DNA from: Halapricum hydrolyticum
GTDB taxonomy: Archaea > Halobacteriota > Halobacteria > Halobacteriales > Haloarculaceae
NCBI GenBank assembly: GCA_025517565.1
Contig: JAOPKD010000010.1
Location: 26,014-90,013, forward strand
DNA length: 64,000 bases
Reading direction: 5' to 3'
Position 1 is the stretch's first letter. Each line of letters begins with the position of its first letter. Below are positions 46,062 through 54,742 of this stretch, one piece after another. The notes under the pieces were generated by a model that was not told the origin of the DNA, ran no database searches, and was given only the letters and a program-made list of their open reading frames with translations. The position numbers and the translations under genes were made by a program.

Positions 46062-46883
46062 ATGTCACTCGGGCTCGATCAAACGCAACTCGACCGGTAC
46101 TCTCGACACATCATCCTCGACCACGTCGGCCCGGCGGGACAGGCCGCGCTGCTGAATAGCTCGGTCCTCGTGGTCGGGGCGGGCGGGCTCGGATCGCCGA
46201 TCGTCCAGTATCTCGCCGCGGCCGGCGTCGGCCGACTCGGAATCGTCGACGACGACCGCGTCGAACGGAGCAACCTCCAGCGCCAGGTCGTCCACGGCGA
46301 ATCCGACATCGGCCGACTGAAAGTCGAGAGCGCCGCCGAGTTCGTCGCCGAACTGAACCCGGATGTGACCGTCGAGACCCACGACCTGCGAGTCGCGCCG
46401 GACAACGCGATGGAGTTGATCGACGGCTACGACGTCGTCGTCGACGCGACCGACAACTTCCGGACGCGGTTCCTGCTCAACGACGCGTGCGTGCTGACGG
46501 AGACGCCACTGTCACACGGTGCCGTCTATCGCTTCGAGGGGCAGGTCACGACCTTCGAACGAGAGGAGGGGTCGCCCTGCTACCGCTGTCTGTTTCCGGA
46601 GGCACCACCCGAAGGAGCCGTGCCGGACTGTGCGACCGCCGGCGTCCTTGGTGTCGTCCCCGGGCTGATCGGTACCATCCAGGCCACCGAAGTAATCAAG
46701 CTCCTGATCGAGTACGGCGAGACTCTCGACGGACGACTGTGGAACGTCGACGCCGCCGGAATGGACGTCGAGACGGTCCCGCTCCGCCGCAACCCCGACT
46801 GCCCGGTCTGCGGTGACGATCCCGCGGTCACTGCCATCGAGGACGTCAAATACGCCGATCGGTGTCGAGCCCCCTCCGAGTAG
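46062..46883 (+). CDS. ubaA: E1-like SAMP-activating enzyme UbaA
   Basis: 273 residues. Adenylation motif VVGAGGLGSPIVQYLAAAGVG (about 38-58), the RSNLQRQ segment, catalytic Cys in VPDCATAGVLG (about 189), and two CxxC pairs (SPCYRCLF and CPVCGDD) that bind zinc. This is the MoeB/ThiF/UbaA family; haloarchaeal UbaA activates SAMP proteins for both protein conjugation and sulfur transfer to MoCo and tRNA. No rhodanese domain follows, as in the archaeal form. Confidence 0.93.
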   Translation: MSLGLDQTQLDRYSRHIILDHVGPAGQAALLNSSVLVVGAGGLGSPIVQYLAAAGVGRLGIVDDDRVERSNLQRQVVHGESDIGRLKVESAAEFVAELNPDVTVETHDLRVAPDNAMELIDGYDVVVDATDNFRTRFLLNDACVLTETPLSHGAVYRFEGQVTTFEREEGSPCYRCLFPEAPPEGAVPDCATAGVLGVVPGLIGTIQATEVIKLLIEYGETLDGRLWNVDAAGMDVETVPLRRNPDCPVCGDDPAVTAIEDVKYADRCRAPSE

Positions 46884-46994
46884 CCGGCCCTGCTCTGCCT
46901 CGATATCCTCTCTTTTCTCCCCTTAGTTATCAGAATAGATAATTTGGTGCCGGAATTTATACCAGTATTGGCCGTCCTTTCGGATGGAAATCCG

Positions 46995-47360
46995 ATGTCT
47001 GTCCGACGAATATCACGGCCGAAACTCGATCACCAGATTTCGGAGTACGTCGGACTGGTCGTCGCACTCGTCCTCGTGTGGGGGGTCGGTGACGCGTTGT
47101 CGACGCTATGGGCCATCGAGGCGACGGGATCGATCCACGGCGAAGCCAATCCGTGGATCCAGGCCGTCCTCGAACACGACCCGGCTCTCTTGCTCGTCGT
47201 CAAATCCGGGGTCGTCGTGATCACCGGCGGGCTGTTGCTCTCCCAGCGGGAGTTCGTCGAGAGCGTGCCGGGCTGGCGGCTCTGGTTCGGTTCGCTGCTC
47301 GCCGTCGGTTCGATCATCGTCGCCGGCAACGTCTACGTCGGTCTCGCTGCCGTGCTGTGA
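46995..47360 (+). CDS. Small membrane protein (DUF5658-like)
   Basis: 121 residues from the ATG at 46995. Three to four hydrophobic helices; the pattern GDALSTLWAIEATGSIHGEANPWIQ between helices 1 and 2 (about 30-54) recalls DUF5658 proteins. Function unknown. Confidence 0.65.
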   Translation: MSVRRISRPKLDHQISEYVGLVVALVLVWGVGDALSTLWAIEATGSIHGEANPWIQAVLEHDPALLLVVKSGVVVITGGLLLSQREFVESVPGWRLWFGSLLAVGSIIVAGNVYVGLAAVL

Positions 47361-47363
47361 TCG

Positions 47364-48263
47364 TCACCCGCTCAGTTGCCTCGCGACGTTTCTCGGCGGT
47401 TGCGGAAATTCCTCCGGGTGGATCAATCCGGCCAGGTGTTCGGCCGTCTCGATCAGGCGCGGCCCCGGCCGGTTGACGTAATGGTGGCCGTCGAGGGCGT
47501 ACACGCGGTCTTCGCGGACGGCCCTCAGATCGTCCCAGCCCGGACGGTCCGTGAGTTCACGTCGGTTCTCGAGCGTCTGCTCCAATCCGTAGCCGCACGG
47601 AGCCGCGATCAGTACGTCCGGGTCCGCGTCGCGGATCTCGCCCCACTCGCGCGGCCGCGAGCGCTCGCCCGACGCGGCCAGTGGATACGTGCCGCCGGCC
47701 GCAGCGACGAGATCCGGCACCCAGTGGCCGGCGACCATGACGGGGTCCATCCAGTCCAGGACGGTCACTGATGGCGTGTCGAGCGCGGCCGTTCGATCCC
47801 GAACCGTCCCGATCCGGCTTCGCCACTCCGAGACGAGTTCGACGGCCTCTTGCTCGCGGTCTGTCGCTCGCCCGATCCGTCGCACGTCCTCGTAGAGGTC
47901 CGATAGCGAGTGCGGGTCGGCCGTCAGGATCTCCGTCTCCAGATCGAGGTCGTCGATCACCTCCACGACGAGCACGCGATCGACCGCACAGACGTCACAG
48001 ATCCCCTGCGTGATCACGAGATCCGGGTCGAGTTCGGCCAGCAGCTCCGCGTCGATCTCGTAGAGACCGCCGCCCTCCTCGGCGGCTGCGACCTGTTCGT
48101 TGATCGCGGCGCTGTCGGCCGCGTCGCCGATCCGGGAGCGCTCGACGGCCGGGATCGATCTGGCTGCCGGCGGGTAATCACACTCACTGGAGACGCCGAC
48201 GGGTTCGATCCCCAGCGCAAAACAGATCTCCGTGGCCGCCGGAAGCAGTGACACGACGCGCAT
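47364..48263 (-). CDS. Cytosolic cobalamin-binding-type protein (BtuF fold)
   Basis: 299 residues with no signal peptide. SLLPAATEICFALG at 5-18, VGVSSECDYP and LDPDLVITQGICDVCAVD are typical of the BtuF/FepB fold, and the C-terminus has RPGPRLIETAEHLA. The domain begins at the first residues, so the protein is intracellular as far as sequence shows. No transporter genes adjoin. It may scavenge or hold corrinoid or another ligand. Confidence 0.85.
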   Translation of the reverse strand: MRVVSLLPAATEICFALGIEPVGVSSECDYPPAARSIPAVERSRIGDAADSAAINEQVAAAEEGGGLYEIDAELLAELDPDLVITQGICDVCAVDRVLVVEVIDDLDLETEILTADPHSLSDLYEDVRRIGRATDREQEAVELVSEWRSRIGTVRDRTAALDTPSVTVLDWMDPVMVAGHWVPDLVAAAGGTYPLAASGERSRPREWGEIRDADPDVLIAAPCGYGLEQTLENRRELTDRPGWDDLRAVREDRVYALDGHHYVNRPGPRLIETAEHLAGLIHPEEFPQPPRNVARQLSG

Positions 48264-48299
48264 GCCTGCGTTTCGGGCCGCCGTGGGAAAACGTCGCCG

Positions 48300-48590
48300 C
48301 TAGAAGGGGAGGCGATCGCGAAGCCGGGAGAGTCGCGATTTTTCGTCTTGCTGTTCCGGACCGATGACGTTCTCGTCGGGGACGATGACTGTCCGTTCGT
48401 CCTCGTCGTCTGCGGAGATCAAGCCGTCGGCCTTCAGCTGGGCCAGCGCTTCTTCCAGGTCGTTGATGTCGAGGTCGACGTGCGACCGCAACTCGAAGAT
48501 CGTCATCCCCTCTTCAGCCCTGTCGGCGAGGGCGTCGAGCACCACGACTTCGTCGTCGTCGCGGTCGCGGTACTCCGGCTTGGCTTGCAT
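48300..48590 (-). CDS. Small winged-helix protein, unknown function
   Basis: 96 residues from the ATG at 48590. FELRSHVDLDINDLEEALAQLKADGLIS (about 31-59) is a winged-helix DNA-binding pattern like the haloarchaeal DUF6432 proteins, as I recall. The N-terminus begins MQAKPEYRDRDDDEVVVLDAL. Possibly a DNA-binding regulator. Confidence 0.7.
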   Translation of the reverse strand: MQAKPEYRDRDDDEVVVLDALADRAEEGMTIFELRSHVDLDINDLEEALAQLKADGLISADDEDERTVIVPDENVIGPEQQDEKSRLSRLRDRLPF

Positions 48591-48699
48591 GTGCGCCCCT
48601 TCGACCGCGACTCTCTTACGCTTATTCCTCCCGTGCCGGGAAGGTTCGTTTGCCGGCCAAGCAGTACGCTTATGGTTCGAAGGCGGCCACGTATTGACA

Positions 48700-49608
48700 A
48701 TGAGTCTCAAGTGTTCGATCTTCGGGCACTCCTTCGAAGAGTCTACCGTCGAGCGCGAGCGCGAAGAACAGGGGAGTGAGGTGGTCATCACGATCCGTGA
48801 AGTCCAGACCTGCACGCGCTGTGGCGAGACGCGCGTCGTCTCCGAGAACAAGGAGGTCACGACACTCGAAACACCCGACGACGTCGGTATGGTACCCGAG
48901 GAGTCTGCCGACGACGGCGTCGACTCCGCTGGCGATCCCGACGCTGCCGTCGAGTCCGATCCGGAAGCCGCCGTCGAGTCCGAGTCCGACGCCGACGTGA
49001 CTGCTGCGGACGATGCCGATCCCGAACCGGCGGCCGAGGGGAGCCCGCCGTCTCAGAGCGAGACCGGGGAGGGCCCGCCGTCTCCGAGCACGAGCGAGGA
49101 GAGCTCGCCGCCTCAGAGCGAGACTGAGGAGCGTTCGTCGTCTGCGGGGAGCGACGGGACGACGCCGGAGGCGAGTGAAGAGCCGCCGGTCACTGACGAC
49201 GCGGAGATTCTCGAGGACGATCCGGAGACGCCTGATCGCGAGCCGGGCCAGTGGCCACAGGAGGCCGATGAGAATGGTTCGGAACCGACAGGTGAGGTCG
49301 GACCGGATCTGGGCGCGATCGAGGAGGCCGAATCCGACGTCGACGAGAGCAAGACCGACGCGGAATTCATCGACGAGAGCGACGAGTCGGACGCCCAGCC
49401 ACAGACGAACGAGTGGCCCTCCGAAGAAGAGATCGACGCCGCGAGCGAACCCGACGCCGGCGGTCCCGGGGCAGTCACGGTGCCAGGGGGCTCGTACGTC
49501 TGTCGGGAGTGTGGCTTCTCGACGCCGGTCGAAGAGTCGTCGCTTCGGGAGGGCGACTTCTGCCCGGAGTGTCACCGTGGGACGCTCGTCCACGTGGAGG
49601 GTCAATAG
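48700..49608 (+). CDS. Haloarchaeal protein with two metal ribbons and long acidic linker
   Basis: 302 residues from the ATG at 48700. N-terminal SLKCSIFGHSF and CTRCGE (about 38-42), a 200-residue Asp/Glu/Ser/Pro linker (about 65-270) that is probably unstructured, and a C-terminal ribbon YVCRECG...FCPECH (about 273-295). Such proteins are known only as a haloarchaeal uncharacterised family. No membrane segments. Confidence 0.75.
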   Translation: MSLKCSIFGHSFEESTVEREREEQGSEVVITIREVQTCTRCGETRVVSENKEVTTLETPDDVGMVPEESADDGVDSAGDPDAAVESDPEAAVESESDADVTAADDADPEPAAEGSPPSQSETGEGPPSPSTSEESSPPQSETEERSSSAGSDGTTPEASEEPPVTDDAEILEDDPETPDREPGQWPQEADENGSEPTGEVGPDLGAIEEAESDVDESKTDAEFIDESDESDAQPQTNEWPSEEEIDAASEPDAGGPGAVTVPGGSYVCRECGFSTPVEESSLREGDFCPECHRGTLVHVEGQ

Positions 49609-49649
49609 AACGCGAAAAGAGTATACCGTCCCCCGGCCAACGACCGCCC

Positions 49650-50042
49650 ATGCGAGAGTACAAGATGCGGAGGGGCGAATATCTCTCCGACCGCATCCCC
49701 GACATGGAAGCGACCGTCGAGGAGTATTTCGGGTCCATCACGGGGACAGAGGAATACAAGGGTAACGAACTCTACGTCGTCGACAATCCGGACAACGCGG
49801 TCTTCGAGCGTGTCGTCGCCGGGACTGTCGAATACGGCAGCAAGAAGGACAAGCTGGCGCTGGAAATCGAAGAGCGTCCGGCGGAGGAAGTCATCGCGTC
49901 GGGCGACGTCGATGACGCCGAGGAAGCCGTCTCGCTCAAAAACGAGTTCCTGCTCGAAGCGACCGGCCGCGACGCCAAGGCTCGCCGTGACTCGATGAAA
50001 CGCTCCGTCGAGGACGAACCGGACAGCGTCGACGACGTCTAG
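49650..50042 (+). CDS. DUF5611-family protein
   Basis: 130 residues. MREYKMRRGEYLSDRIPDMEATVEEYFG at the start is the signature I recall for DUF5611, a euryarchaeal family of unknown function. A compact alpha/beta protein with an acidic tail. 41 bp after the preceding gene. Confidence 0.75.
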   Translation: MREYKMRRGEYLSDRIPDMEATVEEYFGSITGTEEYKGNELYVVDNPDNAVFERVVAGTVEYGSKKDKLALEIEERPAEEVIASGDVDDAEEAVSLKNEFLLEATGRDAKARRDSMKRSVEDEPDSVDDV

Positions 50043-50150
50043 ATCCTGCCGCGTCGCCCCCGACATTCGTCATACGGGCGGCTGTACGCTTGGAAAGACG
50101 TTCCCCACCTCCGGGTGGCGATTCATTTCGAAATGGTACAGCCGGCCGTA

Positions 50151-51026
50151 TCAGTCGTTGACGTCTTCGAGGTGGTTGTTGACGACGACGCGGCCGGCAG
50201 GCGTCAGCTGGAGTCCGTCCTCGCTGTCGGTGAGCAATCCCTTCTCTTCGAGCCGGCTGCGCAGGAGTTCGACCTCGCTGGCGTCCATATCGAGTACGGC
50301 AGGGAGTGGAATCCCCTCCATGTCCCCGGCCGAGTAAACGGCCACCAGCAGCTCTTTTTCGGGCTTCGAGAGGTCGACGTCCCGTATTTCCTCCATGACC
50401 TCGCGGTACTCTCGCCGGAGATACCGTCCGAGAATGCTCATCTTCCGGGTCGAGGGGAGTGCGGCCAGCGTAACGGTCGCGTTCCCGTTCCGGTTGTGCG
50501 TCGTCGACAGAACCGGGCGTGACGCCCCGGCGATCTCCCGTGAGAGGCGCTCGAATCCGGTGACCGTCGCGAGCCGGATCGTGAACTCCCCGTCCTGTCG
50601 CTTGAAGCGGATCTGCCGTGGCTTCACGAACAGCTTCGCGGGTGTGAACTCTGCCCCGGTGACCCGACCACCGATCCGGGCGGGGTGTTTGACTGTCGCT
50701 TCGGTGCCGTTGAGCAGCGCCTTGTACAGCACCGAATTGAACTTCTCGATGGTGTCGCCGTCGGCTTCGATGGCGGCGACGTACTGCTGGTCGTTGCGCT
50801 CGAACGCGATCGTCACCGTCGAATTGAAGAAGTCACCCAGTTCCTCGGGCACCTGGCCGACAGCAACGTCGACGATCGAAGAGAGCGGAATCTGGGTCTT
50901 TCCCTCCCCGGCAGCCAGCACGAGCCGCTTGCGGCTAAGGAGGATGCGGCCCTTGATGGGCTCGGAACGAGCGGACTTCTGGGAGTTGAACGTTCCGACG
51001 AAGTCCGCGATGATCGATTCCGACAT
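50151..51026 (-). CDS. cheF: Taxis adaptor protein CheF
   Basis: 291 residues. MSESIIADFVGTFN start and the RGRILLSRKRLVLA-like segment followed by VDVAVGQVPEELGDFFN are CheF/DUF439 features. A C-terminal winged helix (about 225-285: KELLVAVYSAGDMEGIPLPAVLDMD) completes it. CheF links the Che phosphorelay (CheY, CheC, CheD) to the archaellum motor. No archaellum or che genes are adjacent, so this copy is an orphan in this window. Confidence 0.85.
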   Translation of the reverse strand: MSESIIADFVGTFNSQKSARSEPIKGRILLSRKRLVLAAGEGKTQIPLSSIVDVAVGQVPEELGDFFNSTVTIAFERNDQQYVAAIEADGDTIEKFNSVLYKALLNGTEATVKHPARIGGRVTGAEFTPAKLFVKPRQIRFKRQDGEFTIRLATVTGFERLSREIAGASRPVLSTTHNRNGNATVTLAALPSTRKMSILGRYLRREYREVMEEIRDVDLSKPEKELLVAVYSAGDMEGIPLPAVLDMDASEVELLRSRLEEKGLLTDSEDGLQLTPAGRVVVNNHLEDVND

Positions 51027-51126
51027 CTCTTGACTACCCAGTACTTGTGCCGGATGAATCTTGAGGGTTTCGAGCCACTAGCACGCGAGAGAACGCCGCG
51101 GTCCGACTGGAACGACCGACAGCTTC

Positions 51127-51552
51127 CTACCCGAGCGAGTCGGCGATGTCCGAGAGCGACCCCTGCGGGGGCTCGTGGACCGTGTAGACGACTCGCTGCC
51201 CGGGCTCGCGCAGCCCGTAGTGATACCCCTCCGAAAGCACGTCCAGCAGGAGCGAGCGCCCCGGTTCGGCCTCGCTGTCGTCGATCCACTCGACCAGGCG
51301 GTTCTCGCCCTCGTCCTCGCGAGCGAGTCGGGCGTTGTCGAAGGCACCGCTGACGTGGCATGTGTCGTCCAGTCCTGCGTCGACGCGGGCGTGATACGCC
51401 TGCCCGTCGAGCGTGATACGGACGACATCGCCGTCGCTGGCGTCGATCGACTCGGGGAGTTGGAGTTCCGGACGTGATGTCCGACCGGCGGTGCCAAGCG
51501 TCACGCGGTGGGTTTCGACCGCCTCGTGGTCGCTGGCGATCCGGTCGGCCAT
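51127..51552 (-). CDS. Haloarchaeal conserved protein, unknown function
   Basis: 141 residues, all-beta in appearance (RVTLGTAGRTSRPELQLPE, DVVRITLDGQAYHARVDA). It is immediately downstream of rps6e on the same strand (4-bp gap), so it is likely co-transcribed. I recall it only as an uncharacterised haloarchaeal domain. Confidence 0.7.
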   Translation of the reverse strand: MADRIASDHEAVETHRVTLGTAGRTSRPELQLPESIDASDGDVVRITLDGQAYHARVDAGLDDTCHVSGAFDNARLAREDEGENRLVEWIDDSEAEPGRSLLLDVLSEGYHYGLREPGQRVVYTVHEPPQGSLSDIADSLG

Positions 51553-51556
51553 CGCC

Positions 51557-51949
51557 TTAGTCTTCGTCGGATTCGCCCAGCAGCTCGGTGACGTCGCTGC
51601 TTCCAGCTTCGGCGATCACCGCGTTGATCTGGCGGACCTCGTCGCTGATCTCGCGACCCCGGACGGTCACGCGCTTGCGCTCGCCGTCACGCGACGGCTC
51701 GTAGCCGACGCCGCCCTCCAGCAGGACGGACTTGAGGCTCGGGCCGCGCACGTCCCCGCGGAGCGGACGGCCGGCCGTGTCCGAGCCGCCCGTTATCTCC
51801 AGCGTGTAGCCGTCGAGCCCGACGGCACCGCCGTCGACCTCGTCGCCGATCTCTCGGCCTACGAATCGGTTCGCGTCCTGTCCGTCGACGTCGATCTGGT
51901 ACGTCTCGCCGCTGTCGGGATCCGCAACGGCGACGGTGAAATCTGCCAT
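51557..51949 (-). CDS. rps6e: 30S ribosomal protein S6e
   Basis: 130 residues from the ATG at 51949. [32 protein letters not shown] and [16 protein letters not shown] match S6e. A structural component of the small subunit; archaeal members are short, as here. Confidence 0.95.
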   Translation of the reverse strand: MADFTVAVADPDSGETYQIDVDGQDANRFVGREIGDEVDGGAVGLDGYTLEITGGSDTAGRPLRGDVRGPSLKSVLLEGGVGYEPSRDGERKRVTVRGREISDEVRQINAVIAEAGSSDVTELLGESDED

Positions 51950-52011
51950 GCCTGTAACCTGCCAGTCGCGCTTAAAAAGCCCGTCGAACCGCAACGGCGG
52001 TCATTCGACCC

Positions 52012-52376
52012 GTGTTACCTTACATCTTCCAACAGCGAGAGAATCCCGGCGTTTACGCCGGGCGTGAATCGCGTCACAGCAGCACATTTTTGCCTGCCGC
52101 GCCCGTTTGCACACCCAACCGAGGCGGCACGGCCGCCCCCATGTCGGGACAATTGGACAATTTCGGGATTCCAGCCCGACTCTCGCAAGGTATCCCTTGC
52201 GGGAGCGGCGAGGATACCGACAGAAAACAACAAGGTACCTCCGAATCCCCTACGGGATAGGAGTAACGGGGGCGTGGCACTCCCTGCACTCGTCGGTGTG
52301 CGAACGTAAGTTCCCAACGCTTCCGCTTTCCGGCGGTGAGGGGAAGCCGCGCCGTGAACGGCGCGGAGGATGTCAC
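52012..52376 (+). mobile_element. Short non-autonomous IS200/IS605-like element (PATE-type)
   Basis: About 365 bp between rps6e and the dCTP-deaminase-like gene with no convincing coding frame. Left end: perfect hairpin CCCGGCG-TTTA-CGCCGGG at 52045-52062. Right end: perfect hairpin CCGCGCCGT-GA-ACGGCGCGG at 52347-52366, followed by AGGATGTCAC, the ending I recall for haloarchaeal TnpB (IS1341-type) elements. A TTAC tetranucleotide occurs twice at the left junction (52014-52023). Haloarchaeal palindrome-associated elements of this kind carry IS605 ends without transposase. The exact left boundary is uncertain. The right part corresponds to the place where TnpB elements encode their guide RNA scaffold. 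Confidence 0.65.
52347..52376 (+). other. Right-end hairpin and boundary of the IS605-like element
   Basis: 9-bp perfect stem with a 2-nt loop, then AGGATGTCAC. In TnpB systems the right-end hairpin forms the 3' part of the omega RNA and the flanking DNA acts as the guide; if that holds here the guide would start at 52377. Confidence 0.5.
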
Positions 52377-52428
52377 TGTACCGTCACAGGCGAGCTGCTG
52401 TCGAACCGCAACGGGTCGTCCAGACGTG

Positions 52429-52857
52429 TCAACGACGGTCGATCCCGACGATCGTCGAGACGCGCGCGTTCTCTTTCAGGTACAACCCCGAACCGCCGAC
52501 CGACAGCGGCACGCGACCGAGCGATTGCACCGAGAGCGTCGGGTGGAAGGCCCCGCGTTCGCGGACGGCCTCCCGAGTCTGGACCTTGGCGAAGAGGTCG
52601 TCCGGGAGCGTCAGCGACTCGTTGTACTCTAGCAAGTACTGGCCTGCATTGAGGTGCCACCATTCGTAGTCGTCGTCAGGGTTGCGGAGCGTCCGCTCGT
52701 GGGGTGTCAGCTCCGCGTCTTCGAGTTCGCCACCGCCGAAATCGACCCGCCCCGGCGCGTCGACCTCGTAGACTTCCGCGACGGTCAGGTCGAATCCGCG
52801 TCCCGAAGCTTGGCTCGGTTCGTGGACGATGTCCTCGACGAACTGTGTCAGATCCAT
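52429..52857 (-). CDS. dCTP deaminase / dUTPase-fold protein
   Basis: 142 residues. GRGFDLTVAEVYEVD (19-33) and GQYLLEYNESLTLPDDLFAKVQTREAV (about 72-98) follow the trimeric dUTPase/dCTP deaminase fold. The enzymatic S/S-R motif (RSSLGR) reads QTREAVRERG and the Gly-Phe-Glu of the catalytic region is not visible, so activity is uncertain. Related short forms occur across haloarchaea. Confidence 0.7.
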   Translation of the reverse strand: MDLTQFVEDIVHEPSQASGRGFDLTVAEVYEVDAPGRVDFGGGELEDAELTPHERTLRNPDDDYEWWHLNAGQYLLEYNESLTLPDDLFAKVQTREAVRERGAFHPTLSVQSLGRVPLSVGGSGLYLKENARVSTIVGIDRR

Positions 52858-52996
52858 GTTCGGGCCGACGGCCGCCAGCGTGAAAAATATCGGTCCAGAA
52901 CGCCACTCGCGGATTTGAATGATAATCCCTGCTAGTTTTCAATCGATGGGAACGCACGCGAGGGTTATGGCCGGAACGCACCGAGTAGAGGATACG

Positions 52997-53641
52997 ATGT
53001 CCGGGATGCGCGCCGAACTCGAGATACCGGCGACCGAGGCCTGTCCCGTCGCCAGGTTCACCGAACGGACTGACGGGTCGGTCACCTCGGTTCGCCGTGC
53101 GAGGAACGGGGACGGGGAGTACACCGAGGAGTTCACCGCGACCGGAAACGTCGATCCGGGTGCGTTCGATCAGGACCTCGAATCGCTGTTCGAGTACCAG
53201 TCCGCACAGGTCTTTCAGTTCACCCACGACCTGAAGGACTGCGTCTGTGAGTACGTCGAACAGCACGAACACCCGATCGCCGACGTCCGCGCACAGGACG
53301 GTTCGCTCGTCCTGACGCTTCACCTGACGAATATCACCGATCTGCGCGATCTCGTAACCGATCTCCGCGAGCAGTTCGGCTCGGTGCGCATCCGCTATCT
53401 GCTGCAGGTCGACAGCGACGAGGAAGGTGCCGACGACGTCGTCCCGATCAACCGCGCTCGCCTGACCGACCGCCAGCTCGAAGTCCTGGAAACCGCCCAC
53501 GAGATGGGCTATTTCTCTTATCCGCGCTCGGCCAACGCCACCGACGTCGCCAACGCACTGGGGATCGACGCCTCGACGTTCACGGAACATCTCGCCGCAG
53601 CCCAGTCGAAGTTGATGGACGAGATCCTCACGACGCCATAG
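52997..53641 (+). CDS. Bat-like HTH-10 transcriptional regulator
   Basis: 214 residues from the ATG at 52997. An N-terminal sensor-like domain (about 5-140) and a C-terminal HTH-10 domain (LTDRQLEVLETAHEMGYFSYPRSANATDVANALGI, about 153-187), the DNA-binding module of bacterioopsin activator Bat. Contains CVCEYVEQHEH around 75-85. The ligand is unknown. cysK lies 97 bp downstream. Confidence 0.82.
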   Translation: MSGMRAELEIPATEACPVARFTERTDGSVTSVRRARNGDGEYTEEFTATGNVDPGAFDQDLESLFEYQSAQVFQFTHDLKDCVCEYVEQHEHPIADVRAQDGSLVLTLHLTNITDLRDLVTDLREQFGSVRIRYLLQVDSDEEGADDVVPINRARLTDRQLEVLETAHEMGYFSYPRSANATDVANALGIDASTFTEHLAAAQSKLMDEILTTP

Positions 53642-53676
53642 CCGGGCGAGTTCGACCGTGGTAACGCCGATCCCTT

Positions 53677-53708
53677 TTAAAACTCCTTTATTCTTTAGGG
53701 TAACCTAA
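53677..53708 (+). promoter_or_regulatory. cysK promoter with DtxR-like palindrome
   Basis: TATA-like tttaaaac at 53677-53684 is followed by TTAGG-GTAA-CCTAA at 53695-53708, an inverted repeat with 5-bp arms like the DtxR/IdeR/SirR boxes that control metal genes. It lies 30 bp before the cysK ATG, where a bound repressor would block transcription. Confidence 0.55.
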
Positions 53709-53737
53709 TACAGTGGTCGGCTCGAAACGGTCCGACG

Positions 53738-54640
53738 ATGCACGTAGCAGCCGACGTGACAGAGTTGATCGGAGAGACGCCGCTGGTTCGAGCCGATTCG
53801 ATCGCCGAGAACCTGCTGGTGAAACTAGAGTCGTTCAATCCCTACTCGGTCAAGGATCGGATCGCCCGTGAGATGCTCGATGCAGCCGCCGAGGCGGGCG
53901 AGTTGACAGCGGAGACGGTCGTCATCGAGCCCACGAGCGGGAACACTGGGATCGGCCTGGCGGCGGTCTGTGCCGCACGGGATCAGGAACTGATCTTGAC
54001 AATGCCCGAATCGATGAGCGAGGAGCGGCGCAAACTCCTCCGGGCGCTCGGGGCCGAGCTGGAGTTGACCGACGCCGACGGGGGGATGGGCGGCGCTATC
54101 GATCGTGCCGACGAACTCGCCGAGGAGTACGACGACACCTTCATCCCCCAGCAGTTCGAGAACCCCGCCAATCCGCAGGCTCACCGCAGGACGACGGGCC
54201 CGGAACTGGACGAGGCGACCGACGGCGAACTCGACGTCTTCGTCGCCGGCGTCGGCACCGGCGGGACGATCACCGGCGTCGGCACGTATTTCCAGGAAGC
54301 CGACGCCGACGTCGATCTGATCGCCGTCGAGCCCGAGGACTCCGCGGTGCTGTCCGGCAGGGAAGCGGGCAGCCACGGCATCCAGGGGATCGGCGCCGGA
54401 TTTATCCCCGATATCCTGGAACGGGACCTGCTTGACGAGGTCCGCACGGTGGGCAAGGACGACTCGATCGAGATGGCCCGTCGTCTCGCCAGCGAGGAGG
54501 GGATCGCCGGCGGGATCTCGACGGGTGCGAACGTCCACGTCGCCGCGGAGGTCGCGCGCGAACGTCCGAACAACCTGGTCGCGACGATCGTCTGTGATCC
54601 TGGCGAGCGATACCTCTCGACGGACCTGTACGATTTCTAG
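53738..54640 (+). CDS. cysK: Cysteine synthase (O-acetylserine sulfhydrylase)
   Basis: 300 residues. PLP lysine K39 in SFNPYSVKDR, TSGNTGIGLA (about 66-75) for substrate, and GTGGTITGVG (about 174-183) for phosphate. GETPLVR at the start is typical. It makes cysteine from O-acetylserine and sulfide. Its promoter has a DtxR-like palindrome, so metal or sulfur control is suggested. It could also be an O-phosphoserine enzyme. Confidence 0.92.
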   Translation: MHVAADVTELIGETPLVRADSIAENLLVKLESFNPYSVKDRIAREMLDAAAEAGELTAETVVIEPTSGNTGIGLAAVCAARDQELILTMPESMSEERRKLLRALGAELELTDADGGMGGAIDRADELAEEYDDTFIPQQFENPANPQAHRRTTGPELDEATDGELDVFVAGVGTGGTITGVGTYFQEADADVDLIAVEPEDSAVLSGREAGSHGIQGIGAGFIPDILERDLLDEVRTVGKDDSIEMARRLASEEGIAGGISTGANVHVAAEVARERPNNLVATIVCDPGERYLSTDLYDF

Positions 54641-54742
54641 CTCCCGCCGATTCGCTTTCGGACCTGGCGGACTTCCAGCCCCACCGACTCGCTCTCGTGG
54701 CCGGATCGAGAGCTTTTCGCCCGTCGCCCGCCAGCTACTGGT

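Noticed and set aside
52015..52317. 100-codon minus-strand frame in the IS605-like element
   Set aside because: It covers only the element, has no protein motif, and similar frames on both strands arise from the hairpin sequences.
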